Origin: Pseudonocardia sp.
GTDB lineage: Bacteria; Actinomycetota; Actinomycetes; Mycobacteriales; Pseudonocardiaceae
DNA: 64,000 nucleotides
Assembly: GCF_025465255.1 (NCBI RefSeq)
Contig: NZ_JAODNI010000220.1
Location: 49,033-113,032, forward strand
Direction of reading: 5' to 3'
The notes under the pieces are model-generated. The model made no database searches and had not been told where the DNA came from. It saw nothing but the letters and a program-made list of their open reading frames with translations. The position numbers were made by a program, and so were the translations under genes. Position 1 is the first letter of the stretch. The number at the start of each line of letters is the position of its first letter. Below, in pieces: positions 40,676 to 48,652 of the stretch.

Positions 40676-41346
40676 TCGAGTTCGACGGCGTCGGGCACGC
40701 CTACGGCGAACGGACGGTGCTCGAGCAGGTGGATCTGTCCCTGACCGAGCAGCGTGTCGCGTTCGTCGGGCTCAACGGCTCGGGCAAGTCCACACTCGCC
40801 CGGATGATCAACGGCCTGGTGCGCCCGACGCGCGGGCGGGTCCTCGTCGACGGCCTCGACCCGGCCGAGAAGGGTGCCGCGGTCCGGCGCAGGGTCGGGT
40901 TCGTCTTCACCAACCCGGACAGCCAGATCGTGATGCCGACGGCCGGCGAGGACGTGGCGTTCTCCTTGCGGCGCAGCGGGCTGAGCCGGCCCGAGCGGGC
41001 CCGGCGGGCGGCCGAGGTGCTCGCCGAACACGGCCTCGACGGCTACGCGGACCATCCGGCGCACCAGCTCTCCGGCGGCCAGAAGCAGCTGCTGGCGCTG
41101 TGCGGGATGCTCGTGCTGGACCCGGACGTGCTGGTCTGCGACGAGCCGACGACACTGCTCGACCTGCGCAACAAGCGCCGGTTCGTCGAGCTGCTCGGCC
41201 GGCTGCGCCAGCAGGTCGTGCTCGTGACGCACGACCTGGACCTGCTCGGCGGCTTCGAGCGTGTCGTCGTGATCCACGGCGGCCGGGTGGTCGCCGACGA
41301 CGAGCCGGGCCCCGCCGTCGCGTACTACCGCGAGCTGGCCCGGTGA
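40672..41346 (+). CDS. bioM: Biotin ECF transporter ATPase BioM
   Basis: 224 residues, ABC ATPase of the CbiO/BioM group. Walker A is GLNGSGKST (33-41), the Q-loop is FTNPDSQIVM, the signature is LSGGQ (133-137), Walker B is VLVCDEPT (about 153-160), and the switch His is in VTHDLDLL. The DEPTTLLDLRNKRRF stretch is close to the DEPTNLLDLRN seen in BioM. The GTG start overlaps the thiolase stop (GTGA). It powers uptake together with BioN and BioY. Confidence 0.87.
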   Translation: MIEFDGVGHAYGERTVLEQVDLSLTEQRVAFVGLNGSGKSTLARMINGLVRPTRGRVLVDGLDPAEKGAAVRRRVGFVFTNPDSQIVMPTAGEDVAFSLRRSGLSRPERARRAAEVLAEHGLDGYADHPAHQLSGGQKQLLALCGMLVLDPDVLVCDEPTTLLDLRNKRRFVELLGRLRQQVVLVTHDLDLLGGFERVVVIHGGRVVADDEPGPAVAYYRELAR

Positions 41347-41966
41347 CTCCCCTCGGCCTGTACGTCCCCGGGGCCAGCTCCCTGCACCGGCTGCCCGCGG
41401 GCGCGAAGTTCCTCGGGATGCTCGTGCTCGTCACCGTCTCGGTCGTGCTGGGATCGCCGATCGCGTTGGGCGTGATCTGTGCCGTGGTCGCGCTGGGCTA
41501 CCCGCTCGCGCGGATCCCGTGGGACCGCGTGTGGCCACTGCTCCGCTCGGTGCTCCTGCTCGCCGTCGTGATCCTCGCGCTGCAGACCTGGCTGCTCGAC
41601 GTCCGGTCCGCCGGGGTCACCGTCCTGCGGCTCGTCGCGGCGCTGGGAGCCGCGAGCCTCTTCACGCTGACGACCAGGATCGACGACGTCGTGGGCGCCG
41701 TCGAGCGGGCGCTGGACCCGCTGTGCTCGCCGAGGATGCTGGGGCGGTTCGGCGTGCGACCGGACCGGGTCGGTTTGCTCGTCGGCCTCACCCTCCAGGC
41801 CGTGGCCACGTTGTCCGGCATCGCCGCGTCCGTCCGCGAGGCGGCCCGGGCCCGGGGGGTGGAGCGCTCGGTCGTCGCGTTCGCGGTGCCGTTCCTCGTC
41901 CGCACGCTCAAGCACGCCGACGAGCTCGGCGAGGCGCTCGCCGCACGTGGCGTCGCCGACGAGTGA
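41343..41966 (+). CDS. bioN: ECF transporter coupling permease BioN
   Basis: 207 residues, about five membrane helices, CbiQ/EcfT family. It opens with the usual YVPGASSLHRLPAGAKFL motif (S-x-HRLxPxxKL). The two cytoplasmic coupling motifs appear as VREAARARGVER (ARG box) and GEALAARGVADE at the C-terminus. It couples BioM hydrolysis to movement of BioY. GTG 41343 overlaps the ATPase stop. It is last gene of the operon. Confidence 0.86.
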   Translation: MTPLGLYVPGASSLHRLPAGAKFLGMLVLVTVSVVLGSPIALGVICAVVALGYPLARIPWDRVWPLLRSVLLLAVVILALQTWLLDVRSAGVTVLRLVAALGAASLFTLTTRIDDVVGAVERALDPLCSPRMLGRFGVRPDRVGLLVGLTLQAVATLSGIAASVREAARARGVERSVVAFAVPFLVRTLKHADELGEALAARGVADE

Positions 41967-42002
41967 TGGACACGGCGGGCGATCTTGGAGAAGCTCGGCG
42001 CG

Positions 42003-42830
42003 ATGAACGACGACCAGTCCGTGGCGGACCTGGCCGCGGAGATCGGGCGAGCCCTCGCCACCGGCCGTGAGGTCGACCTCCGCGCGCGGCGCTCCCGGCG
42101 GCCGTCCCGCCACGGCTGCGCCCCGACGGCACGGCCCGGCCGTCGCTGGACGCGCGGGCGGCGTCGGTGGGCAAGGACATGCTCTGCACCGGCGGTTTCA
42201 CCGCGGCGGGCGGCGTGCGGATCCGGCGGATGGAGGCGCGGAAGTCCGTCCAGTTCGTCGACGCGACGCTGGGAACGCCCGGAAAGCCGGACGCCGTCTA
42301 CGCGCTCAACGCCTACGGACCGGAGACCCCGGAGCTGGTCCTGCGGCCCGCCGGCGCCCCGGCCGGCCGGGTGCGGCTGGCCCGGGCCCAGGTGGGGACG
42401 TTCGCGGACGCGGAGTCGCTGTGGGCGGCGGCCGGGGGTGTCGACCTGGACGACTTCGCCTACCGGACGCTGCACGACCCACGCGGGATCGACGTCCGGG
42501 CGCGGCTACGGATGCTCGAGCACGCGCTGCCGGACTTCGTGCCCGGTCCGTACGAGCAGCTGGCCGCGGCCTACCGGCAGGGCGGGGACGAGGAGCTCTC
42601 GGAGAAGGTCCTGCTCGCGCGGCAGCGGCGGCGCTACGCCGAGGCCGGGCCGGCGGGCCGGGTCTGGGGCGCGCTGCAGCACGGGACGGTGGGGTTCGGC
42701 TACCGCCCCTGGACGGCTTCTGGCGCCTCGAAGGCGCGTCACAGTGGATCTCCAGCGGGCTCGTCGCGGCGGGCCGGATCCTCGCAACGACCGCGGCGGC
42801 GGGCGCGGCCCGGATCCTCGAGCGCGTCTG
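42003..42830 (+). pseudogene. Decayed gene (membrane-associated oxidoreductase-like remnant)
   Basis: Protein-like sequence is split over three frames. MNDDQSVADLAAEIGRAL...EVDLR starts at 42003 in one frame. From about 42085 the similarity continues in another frame, as if two extra bases (CG in a CG run) were present. It reads KDMLCTGGFTAAGGVRI, then YRTLHDP, LEHALPDFVPGPYEQLAAAYR and GFGYRPW near 42715, a pattern seen in actinobacterial proteins annotated as membrane-associated oxidoreductases. After that a third frame reads DGFWRLEGASQWISSG, perhaps from another gene. The expected long repeat domain and C-terminal membrane helices are missing. Confidence 0.6.
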
Positions 42831-42837
42831 GGCGGGC

Positions 42838-43137
42838 TCAGGGGCTGGGGAACGGGCGCGCCGGAAGGGGTGCGACGAGGGCGAGCGCGAGGGCCGCGAC
42901 CGCCATCAGGATGCCCGAGACCACCACCGGCACCGCCGCGGTGACCCCGCCGACCAGCAGCAGGAGCAGGCCCCCGGCCAGCAGCACCATGGGGATCACC
43001 CCGGCGCCGCGGACGGACCTGGTGCCGGTGCCGGTGCGGCCACCGAGGCGGGAGAAGCGCGCGGCCAGGGCGGGATCGGTGGCCTGCAGGTCACGCTCGA
43101 TCAGGGCCAGCTGGCTGCGTTCGCGGTCGTTGAGCAT
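42838..43137 (-). CDS. DUF3040 small membrane protein
   Basis: 99 residues. MLNDRERSQLALIERDLQATDPALAARF is the DUF3040 signature (L..rE...L..IE..L...DP..A), followed by two hydrophobic helices (about 48-66 and 68-88). Function unknown; the family is actinobacterial and usually membrane-bound. The ATG at 43137 is chosen because the family starts there; the open frame continues 21 codons upstream. A -10-like TAGGAT at 43240-43245 on the same strand may drive it. Confidence 0.8.
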   Translation of the reverse strand: MLNDRERSQLALIERDLQATDPALAARFSRLGGRTGTGTRSVRGAGVIPMVLLAGGLLLLLVGGVTAAVPVVVSGILMAVAALALALVAPLPARPFPSP

Positions 43138-43312
43138 GTGGATCTCGGACCCCCGGGTGACGGGACGGGTGAGGAGGGGCCGAGCCGGCCCCGACGTCAC
43201 CCTCGCTCGCCGCTGATCGGGGAGTGCCGCCTTGCGACGATCCTATGTGACCGAATCGTGACCTTGACTGCGGGCCTCGCCACAGCCGACCGGACGTAGG
43301 AGGTTGCGCCGT

Positions 43313-44080
43313 TCAATCCGCGGCCTGCTCGGCGATGAGTCGAGAGGTCTCCTCCGGCAGCTCCATCGTCGCCAGGTGTGCCGCCTCGACGACCTCGAGG
43401 TGGGCCCCGGGGATGCCGGACGCGATGGTCCGGGCGTGCGGCTCGACCGGGGTCGACAGGTCCGCCGAACCGGCGATGACCAGCGTCGGCGCCGTGATGG
43501 CGGGCAGCCGGTCCACGTGGTCCCAGGCCTCGATGGCCTGGCAGCAGGCGCGGTAGCCCTCGTCGGAGGAGTCCGCGACCCAGCCCTCGGCGCGCTTCAC
43601 GACGTCCGGGTGCGTAGCCGCGAACTCCGGGGTGAACCAGCGGGTGACGATGCCGGGGGCCAGGGGCGCGGTGCCCTGTTCGGCGACGGCGGCGATGCGG
43701 TCCTTCCAGGCCGTCAGGTCCGGAAAGCGCGCGGAGGTGCAGCACAGGACGAGCCGGCTGATCCGCTCCGGGTGCTCGGACGCCAGGTGCATCCCGACCA
43801 TGCCGCCCATGGACAGCCCGCACCAGGCGACGCGGTCCAGGCCCAGCTCGTCGAGGGTCGCGAGGACGTCACCGGCGAGGTCGGCGATCCGGTAGGGGCC
43901 CTCGGGGGCGGACGAGCGGCCGTGGCCGCGGTGGTCCAGCCGGACGACGCGGAACCGGGAGGTCAGCGCGGGGAGGTTGGGCTCCCACATCTCCAGGGTG
44001 CTGCCGAGGGAGCCGGACAGGACGAGGACCGGGGCGTCCTCCGGGCCGTCGATCTCGTGGTGCAGGACAACGGTGCTCAT
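43313..44080 (-). CDS. pcaD: 3-oxoadipate enol-lactonase-like alpha/beta hydrolase
   Basis: 255 residues, alpha/beta hydrolase with nucleophile Ser90 (CGLSMGGMVG), acid in GSADLSTP and His in AAHLATMELPE. LDHRGHGRSSAPEGPYRIADLAGDVLATLDELG is typical of PcaD, which opens beta-ketoadipate enol-lactone to 3-oxoadipate in aromatic catabolism. Its ATG overlaps the stop of the CoA-transferase beta gene, so the three genes form a unit with a ketoadipate theme. No other pca genes are in the window, so the assignment rests on sequence and this pairing. Confidence 0.8.
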   Translation of the reverse strand: MSTVVLHHEIDGPEDAPVLVLSGSLGSTLEMWEPNLPALTSRFRVVRLDHRGHGRSSAPEGPYRIADLAGDVLATLDELGLDRVAWCGLSMGGMVGMHLASEHPERISRLVLCCTSARFPDLTAWKDRIAAVAEQGTAPLAPGIVTRWFTPEFAATHPDVVKRAEGWVADSSDEGYRACCQAIEAWDHVDRLPAITAPTLVIAGSADLSTPVEPHARTIASGIPGAHLEVVEAAHLATMELPEETSRLIAEQAAD

Positions 44081-44808
44081 GACCCCGACCCTGTCATGAC
44101 CGAGCGGAGCGCCGCGAGTTCGTGCGGCGTCGGCGCGTCGGTCACCACGAGGTCCTCGGACACCTCGAGCGGCCAGCCCGTCTCCGCCCGCACCTGCTCG
44201 ACGCGCACCCCGGGGTGCACCGCCGTCAGCCGCAGTTCGGCGCTGTCCGGGTCCGGTTCGAGCACGCCGAGATCGGTGATCACCTGCCGCGGGCCGCCGC
44301 CGCGCAGCCCGAGCATCGCCCGGTCCAGCGGCCCGGCGCCGAACCCGACCGAGGTGACGAAGTCCACCCGCTCCACGAACGCCGGCAGCCGGTGTCGCAT
44401 CACCACGACGACCTCACGGCAGGACGCTGCGATCTCCGGCGCGGATCCGGAGCCGGGGAGCCGGAGGTCCGGTTCGGCGTAGTCGCCGAGCACGGTGGTG
44501 TTCAGGTTGCCGAAGACGTCGATCTGCGCGGCCGACAGCAGGCCGACGTCGACCCGGCCGGACTGGATCCAGTAGCCGAAGAGCTCGGGCAGGCTCACGG
44601 CCCCGAGCTCGCCGAGCCGGCCGTCGTCGTGGACGAGCAGCAGGTCCGGGGCGTGCAGCCGGCGGGCCAGCTCCGCGGCGCGGGCCGGCAGCCCGGCGCC
44701 GGCGAAGCAGGCCTGGCCGGCCCGCACCGTCCGGGCGGCGGCGACGGCCAGCATCTCGTCCGACGTCCAGGAGCCGGCGTCCGTCGTCGGCCGGTCGAGC
44801 GTGGTCAT
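44077..44808 (-). CDS. CoA-transferase beta subunit (GctB/PcaJ-like), catalytic Glu replaced
   Basis: 243 residues. Family landmarks are FAGAGLPARAAELARRLHAPDLLL, SGRVDVGLLSAAQIDVFGNLNTT and LPGSGSAPEIAASC, then MRHRLPAFVERVDFVTSVGFG. In glutaconate-type CoA-transferases the CoA-carrying Glu lies in VESG just after APD-LLL. Here that site reads VHDDG (59-63), and the 20-25-residue segment that normally follows is missing. The protein may therefore not be a standard transferase; hydrolase-like relatives (IpdB) also lack this Glu. It overlaps the alpha-subunit gene (44805) and pcaD (44080) by four bases each. Confidence 0.75.
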   Translation of the reverse strand: MTTLDRPTTDAGSWTSDEMLAVAAARTVRAGQACFAGAGLPARAAELARRLHAPDLLLVHDDGRLGELGAVSLPELFGYWIQSGRVDVGLLSAAQIDVFGNLNTTVLGDYAEPDLRLPGSGSAPEIAASCREVVVVMRHRLPAFVERVDFVTSVGFGAGPLDRAMLGLRGGGPRQVITDLGVLEPDPDSAELRLTAVHPGVRVEQVRAETGWPLEVSEDLVVTDAPTPHELAALRSVMTGSGS

Positions 44809-45632
44809 ACCGTGTCCGTCCCCTCGACGCGGATCCCCTCGAGCCAGAGGCCGAACCGCGTGCGGTCCCGGGAGATCTCGTCCCACGCGCGGTAGGCCTC
44901 GTCGTCCCGGTCGTAGAAGCCGTCCGCCGCCGACGGCGCCGCGCCGCCGGGGGCGTGCGCCACCGCGGTGACCGCGAACGAGGGCAGCACCGTCGCGTCG
45001 GGCACCGGGCTCAGCTCGTCGACGATCTCCTCGACCGTCACCAGCGAGCGCCGCGCGGCGAGCACGGCCTCCCTCTGCATCCCGCCGGCCCCCCGGAACT
45101 GCACGTTCCCGGACTTGTCCGCCCGCTGCGCGTGCACGATCGCGACGTCCGGGTTCAGCGCCGACACCGCGTCGAGCTCCTCGCCGGTGAAGGGACAGCG
45201 CACGGTCGCGACGGACGCCGTGTACTGCGGCAGGTCCGTCCCGGCGTAGCCGCGCAGCATCCCGAAAGGGAGCCCGGAGGCGCCGGCGACGTAGCGGGCG
45301 GTCATCCCCGCGTGGCTGTGCTCCTCGATCTCCAGCGGCGCCGGCCAGGCGTTGACCAGCGCGTCCTGCAGCCGGTGCAGCGACCCGGTGACGCCGAGGA
45401 CCGGGTTGGCGGCCCACGAGAAGACGAGCTTGCGGGCGCACCCGGCGCCGACGAGCTGGTCGTAGACGAGGTCCGGCGACATCCGGACGAGCGTGAGGTC
45501 CCTGGGGCGCAGGCGGATCACCTCGTGCGCCGCGGCGAACGGGATGAGTGCGGAGTTCCCCTCGAGGGCCACTTCGTCCCCGTCCCGGACGAGGTCGGCG
45601 ACGGCGTCCGACAGGGGCACGATCGTGGCCAC
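44805..45632 (-). CDS. CoA-transferase alpha subunit (GctA/PcaI-like)
   Basis: 275 residues. The motif EGNSALIPFAAAHEVIRLRPRDLTLVRMSPDLVYDQLVGAGCARKLVFSW is typical of glutaconate-type alpha subunits (EGF..LIPFAAxHE), with a later GYAGTDLPQY and NPDVAIVHAQRAD. With the beta gene it should form a heteromer acting on 3-oxoadipate or a related acid. GTG 45632 is preceded by TAGCGT at six bases and no ribosome site, so the operon message is leaderless. Confidence 0.8.
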   Translation of the reverse strand: MATIVPLSDAVADLVRDGDEVALEGNSALIPFAAAHEVIRLRPRDLTLVRMSPDLVYDQLVGAGCARKLVFSWAANPVLGVTGSLHRLQDALVNAWPAPLEIEEHSHAGMTARYVAGASGLPFGMLRGYAGTDLPQYTASVATVRCPFTGEELDAVSALNPDVAIVHAQRADKSGNVQFRGAGGMQREAVLAARRSLVTVEEIVDELSPVPDATVLPSFAVTAVAHAPGGAAPSAADGFYDRDDEAYRAWDEISRDRTRFGLWLEGIRVEGTDTV

Positions 45633-45638
45633 TCCGGA

Positions 45639-45644
45639 ACGCTA
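45639..45644 (-). promoter_or_regulatory. Leaderless -10 of the CoA-transferase/pcaD operon
   Basis: TAGCGT on the minus strand, six bases before GTG 45632; same hexamer and spacing as sigM. Confidence 0.5.
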
Positions 45645-45694
45645 ACCCCGCCGGTGCGGCCCGGCAATCGCACGGACGGGCCCACGTCCCCCCG

Positions 45695-46246
45695 TCAGGA
45701 CACGCCCAGCCGGGCGCGGAGGGCCTGCCACGACGGCGCCGCGGCGTCCTTCGCGCTCATCACGCCGACCGGCAGCGGCCACTCGATCCCGAGGTCCGGG
45801 TCGTCGAACCGCACGGCGACGTCCTCGCCCGGGTCGTGCTCGCGGTCCATCCGGTAGCAGGCGTCCGCGACATCGCTGAGCGCCTGGAAGCCGTGCAGGC
45901 AGCCCGCCGGGATGTAGATCGACGTCATGTTCTCGTCGTCGAGCTGGAAACTCGCGACCCGGCCGAACGTCGGCGAGCCGGGCCGGGCGTCGACCACGAC
46001 GTCGAACAGCGCGCCGTGCGCGCAGCGGACCAACTTGGACTCGCCGAGGCCGACCCGGCCGTGCAGCCCGCGGATCACGCCCTTCGCGGAGCGGGACTGC
46101 GAGTCCTGGATGAATGCGGTCCCGTCGACGCCGGCCTCCTTCGCCACCGCGACGTCGAACGTCCGGCTGAAGAAGCCGCGCTCGTCGGGGTGCGGCTGTG
46201 GGACGAACAGGAGGACCCCGTCGATCTCCGTGGTGTGGACCTGCAC
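45695..46246 (-). CDS. rmlC: dTDP-4-dehydrorhamnose 3,5-epimerase family protein
   Basis: 183 residues, cupin fold. DERGFFSRTFD, the catalytic His in GVIRGLHGRVG (usual RGLH), GESKLVRCAHGALFDVVVDARPGSPTFGR and the YIPAGCLHGFQALSD strand are all present. It would epimerise a dTDP-keto-sugar for rhamnose or another deoxyhexose. No other rml genes are adjacent, so it may serve a different dTDP-sugar. GAAGGGG seven bases before the GTG supports the start. It is divergent from the BlaI gene. Confidence 0.83.
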   Translation of the reverse strand: MQVHTTEIDGVLLFVPQPHPDERGFFSRTFDVAVAKEAGVDGTAFIQDSQSRSAKGVIRGLHGRVGLGESKLVRCAHGALFDVVVDARPGSPTFGRVASFQLDDENMTSIYIPAGCLHGFQALSDVADACYRMDREHDPGEDVAVRFDDPDLGIEWPLPVGVMSAKDAAAPSWQALRARLGVS

Positions 46247-46316
46247 CCGCGAACCCCTTCCGTCGTGTCTGCCGCGACACTAGAGCCGGATATCGTGGCA
46301 CCGCGGAAGGGGCGGG

Positions 46317-46676
46317 ATGCGAGGACTGGGCGAGCTCGAGGCCGCGGTGATGGACGTGCTGTGGCAGCACGCCGAACCGCTGCGGGTGCGTGAGGTGCTG
46401 GCCGAGCTCGCCCCGCGGCGCACGCTGGCCTACACGACGGTCATGACCGTGCTGGACAACCTGCACCGCAAGGGCTGGGTGACCCGCGAGCTCGACGGCC
46501 GGGCGTTCCTCTACCGGCCGGTCGCGAGCCGCGAGTTGGTCACGGCCCGCGCGCTGCGGGACCTGCTGGACGCCAGCGAGGACGTCGACGCGGTGCTGCT
46601 GCACTTCGCCCGGTCGGTGTCCGAGCACGAGTCCGCCGTGCTGCGGGACGCGCTGGGTCCGGAGGACCGCTCGTGA
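46317..46676 (+). CDS. BlaI/MecI/CopY family repressor
   Basis: 119 residues. The winged helix LGELEAAVMDVLWQHAEPLRVREVL...AYTTVMTVLDNLHRKGWVTRELDGRAFLYRPV is typical of BlaI. The C-terminal helix pair should dimerise and be cut when the M56 sensor fires. GGAAGGGG lies four bases before the ATG. It shares GTGA with the M56 gene, the usual paired layout. Targets may be wall or respiratory genes, as known for mycobacterial BlaI; no clear operator was found. Confidence 0.88.
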   Translation: MRGLGELEAAVMDVLWQHAEPLRVREVLAELAPRRTLAYTTVMTVLDNLHRKGWVTRELDGRAFLYRPVASRELVTARALRDLLDASEDVDAVLLHFARSVSEHESAVLRDALGPEDRS

Positions 46677-47644
46677 CGGTCGGTGTGATGCTCCTGCTCG
46701 GCACCGCCCTCGTCTCCGTCGTCGCCCCGCACACCCTGCGGACGCTCGCGCGCCGCGCCGTGGACCCGGTGGTCGTGCTGGCCGGCTGGGCGCTCGCCGC
46801 CGTCGGCGTGCTGGGTACCGGGGCGGCGGGACTGGTGTTCCTGGTCGTGCCGGGGCTGGCGTCACAGACCCCGCTCGACGAGCTGGTCCACGGCCCGTGG
46901 TGGCACGCGGTCTCCGGGGCGCCCACGCACGTCGCCTACCGGGTCGTCGGCTGGCTCGCGCTGGGCGTGCTGCTCGCGGGGCTGCTGCGGCTGGCCCGGG
47001 TGACGGTGCGCGACGGCCGGGCCCGCCGGATCCGCGTCCGCACCAAGCTCGACGTCGTCCGCCTGCTCGGGACCCCGGACCCCGCCGCGGGACCCGGCGC
47101 CCCGCTGCTGTGGCTGAGCTCGCCGAGCCCGGTGGCGTTCAGCCTGGGCGGGCGGCCCGGCGCCATCGTGCTCACGGACGGGCTGCGCGAGCGGCTCCCG
47201 GGTGCCGGGGTCGACGCGGTCGTGGCGCACGAGCGGGCGCACGTCCGCGGACGGCACCACCTGCTCGTCGCCGTCGTGGAGGGGCTGGCCCGCGCGCTGC
47301 CGTTCGTCCCGCTGTTCACGGCGGCCCCGGCCGCGGTACGCGAGCAGGTGGAGCTCGTCGCGGACATCAGCGCCGTCCGGGCCTGTGGTCCGGACGCGAT
47401 GCGGGCGGCCCTGCTCGCGGTGACCGGCGCCGGCGCCCCGGCGGAGGCGCTCGCGATGGCGCGCGACGCCGTCGATCTGCGGTTGCGGTACCTCGCGGTG
47501 GCCGCCGAGCCGCCGTCGGCCGCATCCCGGCTCACCGGGTGCGGGCTGCTGGGTACGGCGTTCGCCAGCATCCCGCTGCTCGCCGCGAGCGGGCTGCTGA
47601 TCGTGCTGTCCGTGCTCACGACGGCAGCCGCTCTAATCCACTGA
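46673..47644 (+). CDS. M56 family membrane metallopeptidase
   Basis: 323 residues with about four hydrophobic helices (near 5-20, 34-58, 90-108, 295-318) and the zinc motif HERAH (186-190) in the cytoplasmic loop. It resembles mycobacterial BlaR-like M56 proteins, which lack the large penicillin sensor domain of staphylococcal BlaR1; none is present here either. It probably cleaves the co-encoded BlaI-type repressor, releasing its targets. GTG 46673 overlaps the repressor's stop codon. Confidence 0.86.
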   Translation: MTVGVMLLLGTALVSVVAPHTLRTLARRAVDPVVVLAGWALAAVGVLGTGAAGLVFLVVPGLASQTPLDELVHGPWWHAVSGAPTHVAYRVVGWLALGVLLAGLLRLARVTVRDGRARRIRVRTKLDVVRLLGTPDPAAGPGAPLLWLSSPSPVAFSLGGRPGAIVLTDGLRERLPGAGVDAVVAHERAHVRGRHHLLVAVVEGLARALPFVPLFTAAPAAVREQVELVADISAVRACGPDAMRAALLAVTGAGAPAEALAMARDAVDLRLRYLAVAAEPPSAASRLTGCGLLGTAFASIPLLAASGLLIVLSVLTTAAALIH

Positions 47645-47748
47645 TCAACCGTTCCGCTACACCCGTCCGGGTTGGATGTGCCGCGTTGCACAGTCTTGCC
47701 CGTCACGATCGGCAGCAGGACGAGTACCGCCGGTGCCACGCTCGTCCG

Positions 47749-48651
47749 ATGAGCAGCGCACTCGACAGCGAACGCCTCTCGGGGCACCGCACCGTCGACA
47801 CCCCGGCCGCCGCGGCCGGAACGTTCCAGATCGGTGACGGCCCGACCGTCAACCGCCTCGGCTACGGCGCCATGCGGATCACCGGGGAGGGCGTCTGGGG
47901 GCCTCCCGCGGACCGTGCCGCGGCCGTCGCCGTGCTCCGCCGGGCCGTCGAGCTCGGTGTGAACCTGATCGACACCGCGGACTCCTACGGACCCGGCACG
48001 TCCGAGGTCCTCGTCCGCGAGGCTCTGCACCCCTACGCCGGGGTCACCGTCGCGACCAAGGCCGGCCTCGTGCGGCCGGGCCCCGGGAAGTGGGTCCCGT
48101 GCGGCCGCCCGGAGTACCTGCGCCAGCAGTGCGAGCTGAGCCTGCGTCGCCTCGGCGTCGAGCGCATCGACCTCTTCCAGCTGCACCGGGTGGACCCGCT
48201 CGTCCCGGCCGCGGACCAGTTCGGCGTGCTCGCGGAGCTCAAGGCCGAGGGCAAGATCGGTGAGGCCGGGCTGTCCGAGGTCTCGGTCGAGGTGATCGAG
48301 CAGGCCCGCGGGATCGTCGAGATCGCGACCGTGCAGAACCGCTACAACATCGAGACCCGGTCCAGCGACGACGTCCTGCGCTACTGCACGACCAACGGCA
48401 TCGGCTTCATGCCGTGGGCGCCGGTCGGCGCGGGCTCGCTCTCCGCACACGAGGTCGCCACCGAGATCGGCTTCGCGCACGGGGTCAGCCCGTCCGAGGT
48501 CGTGCTGGCGTGGTTGCTGCAGCGCTCGTCGGTCATGCTGCCGATCCCGGGCACGACGAGCCTGGCCCACCTCGAGGACAACTGCCGGGCCGCGACGCTC
48601 ACCCTGTCCCTGGACGAGGTCGACCAGCTCGACGGCGCGGCCGCGTCCTGA
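47749..48651 (+). CDS. Aldo/keto reductase
   Basis: 300 residues. The catalytic tetrad appears as Asp and Tyr (LIDTADSYG), Lys (VATKAGL) and His (FQLHRVD). The NADPH-binding end reads LPIPGTTSLAHLEDNCRAA. It reduces carbonyl compounds; the physiological substrate is unknown. The frame runs far upstream through the M56 gene, but ATG 47749 gives the family start with a 30-residue N-terminal extension. Convergent with the next gene, one base apart. Confidence 0.9.
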   Translation: MSSALDSERLSGHRTVDTPAAAAGTFQIGDGPTVNRLGYGAMRITGEGVWGPPADRAAAVAVLRRAVELGVNLIDTADSYGPGTSEVLVREALHPYAGVTVATKAGLVRPGPGKWVPCGRPEYLRQQCELSLRRLGVERIDLFQLHRVDPLVPAADQFGVLAELKAEGKIGEAGLSEVSVEVIEQARGIVEIATVQNRYNIETRSSDDVLRYCTTNGIGFMPWAPVGAGSLSAHEVATEIGFAHGVSPSEVVLAWLLQRSSVMLPIPGTTSLAHLEDNCRAATLTLSLDEVDQLDGAAAS

Positions 48652-48652
48652 G

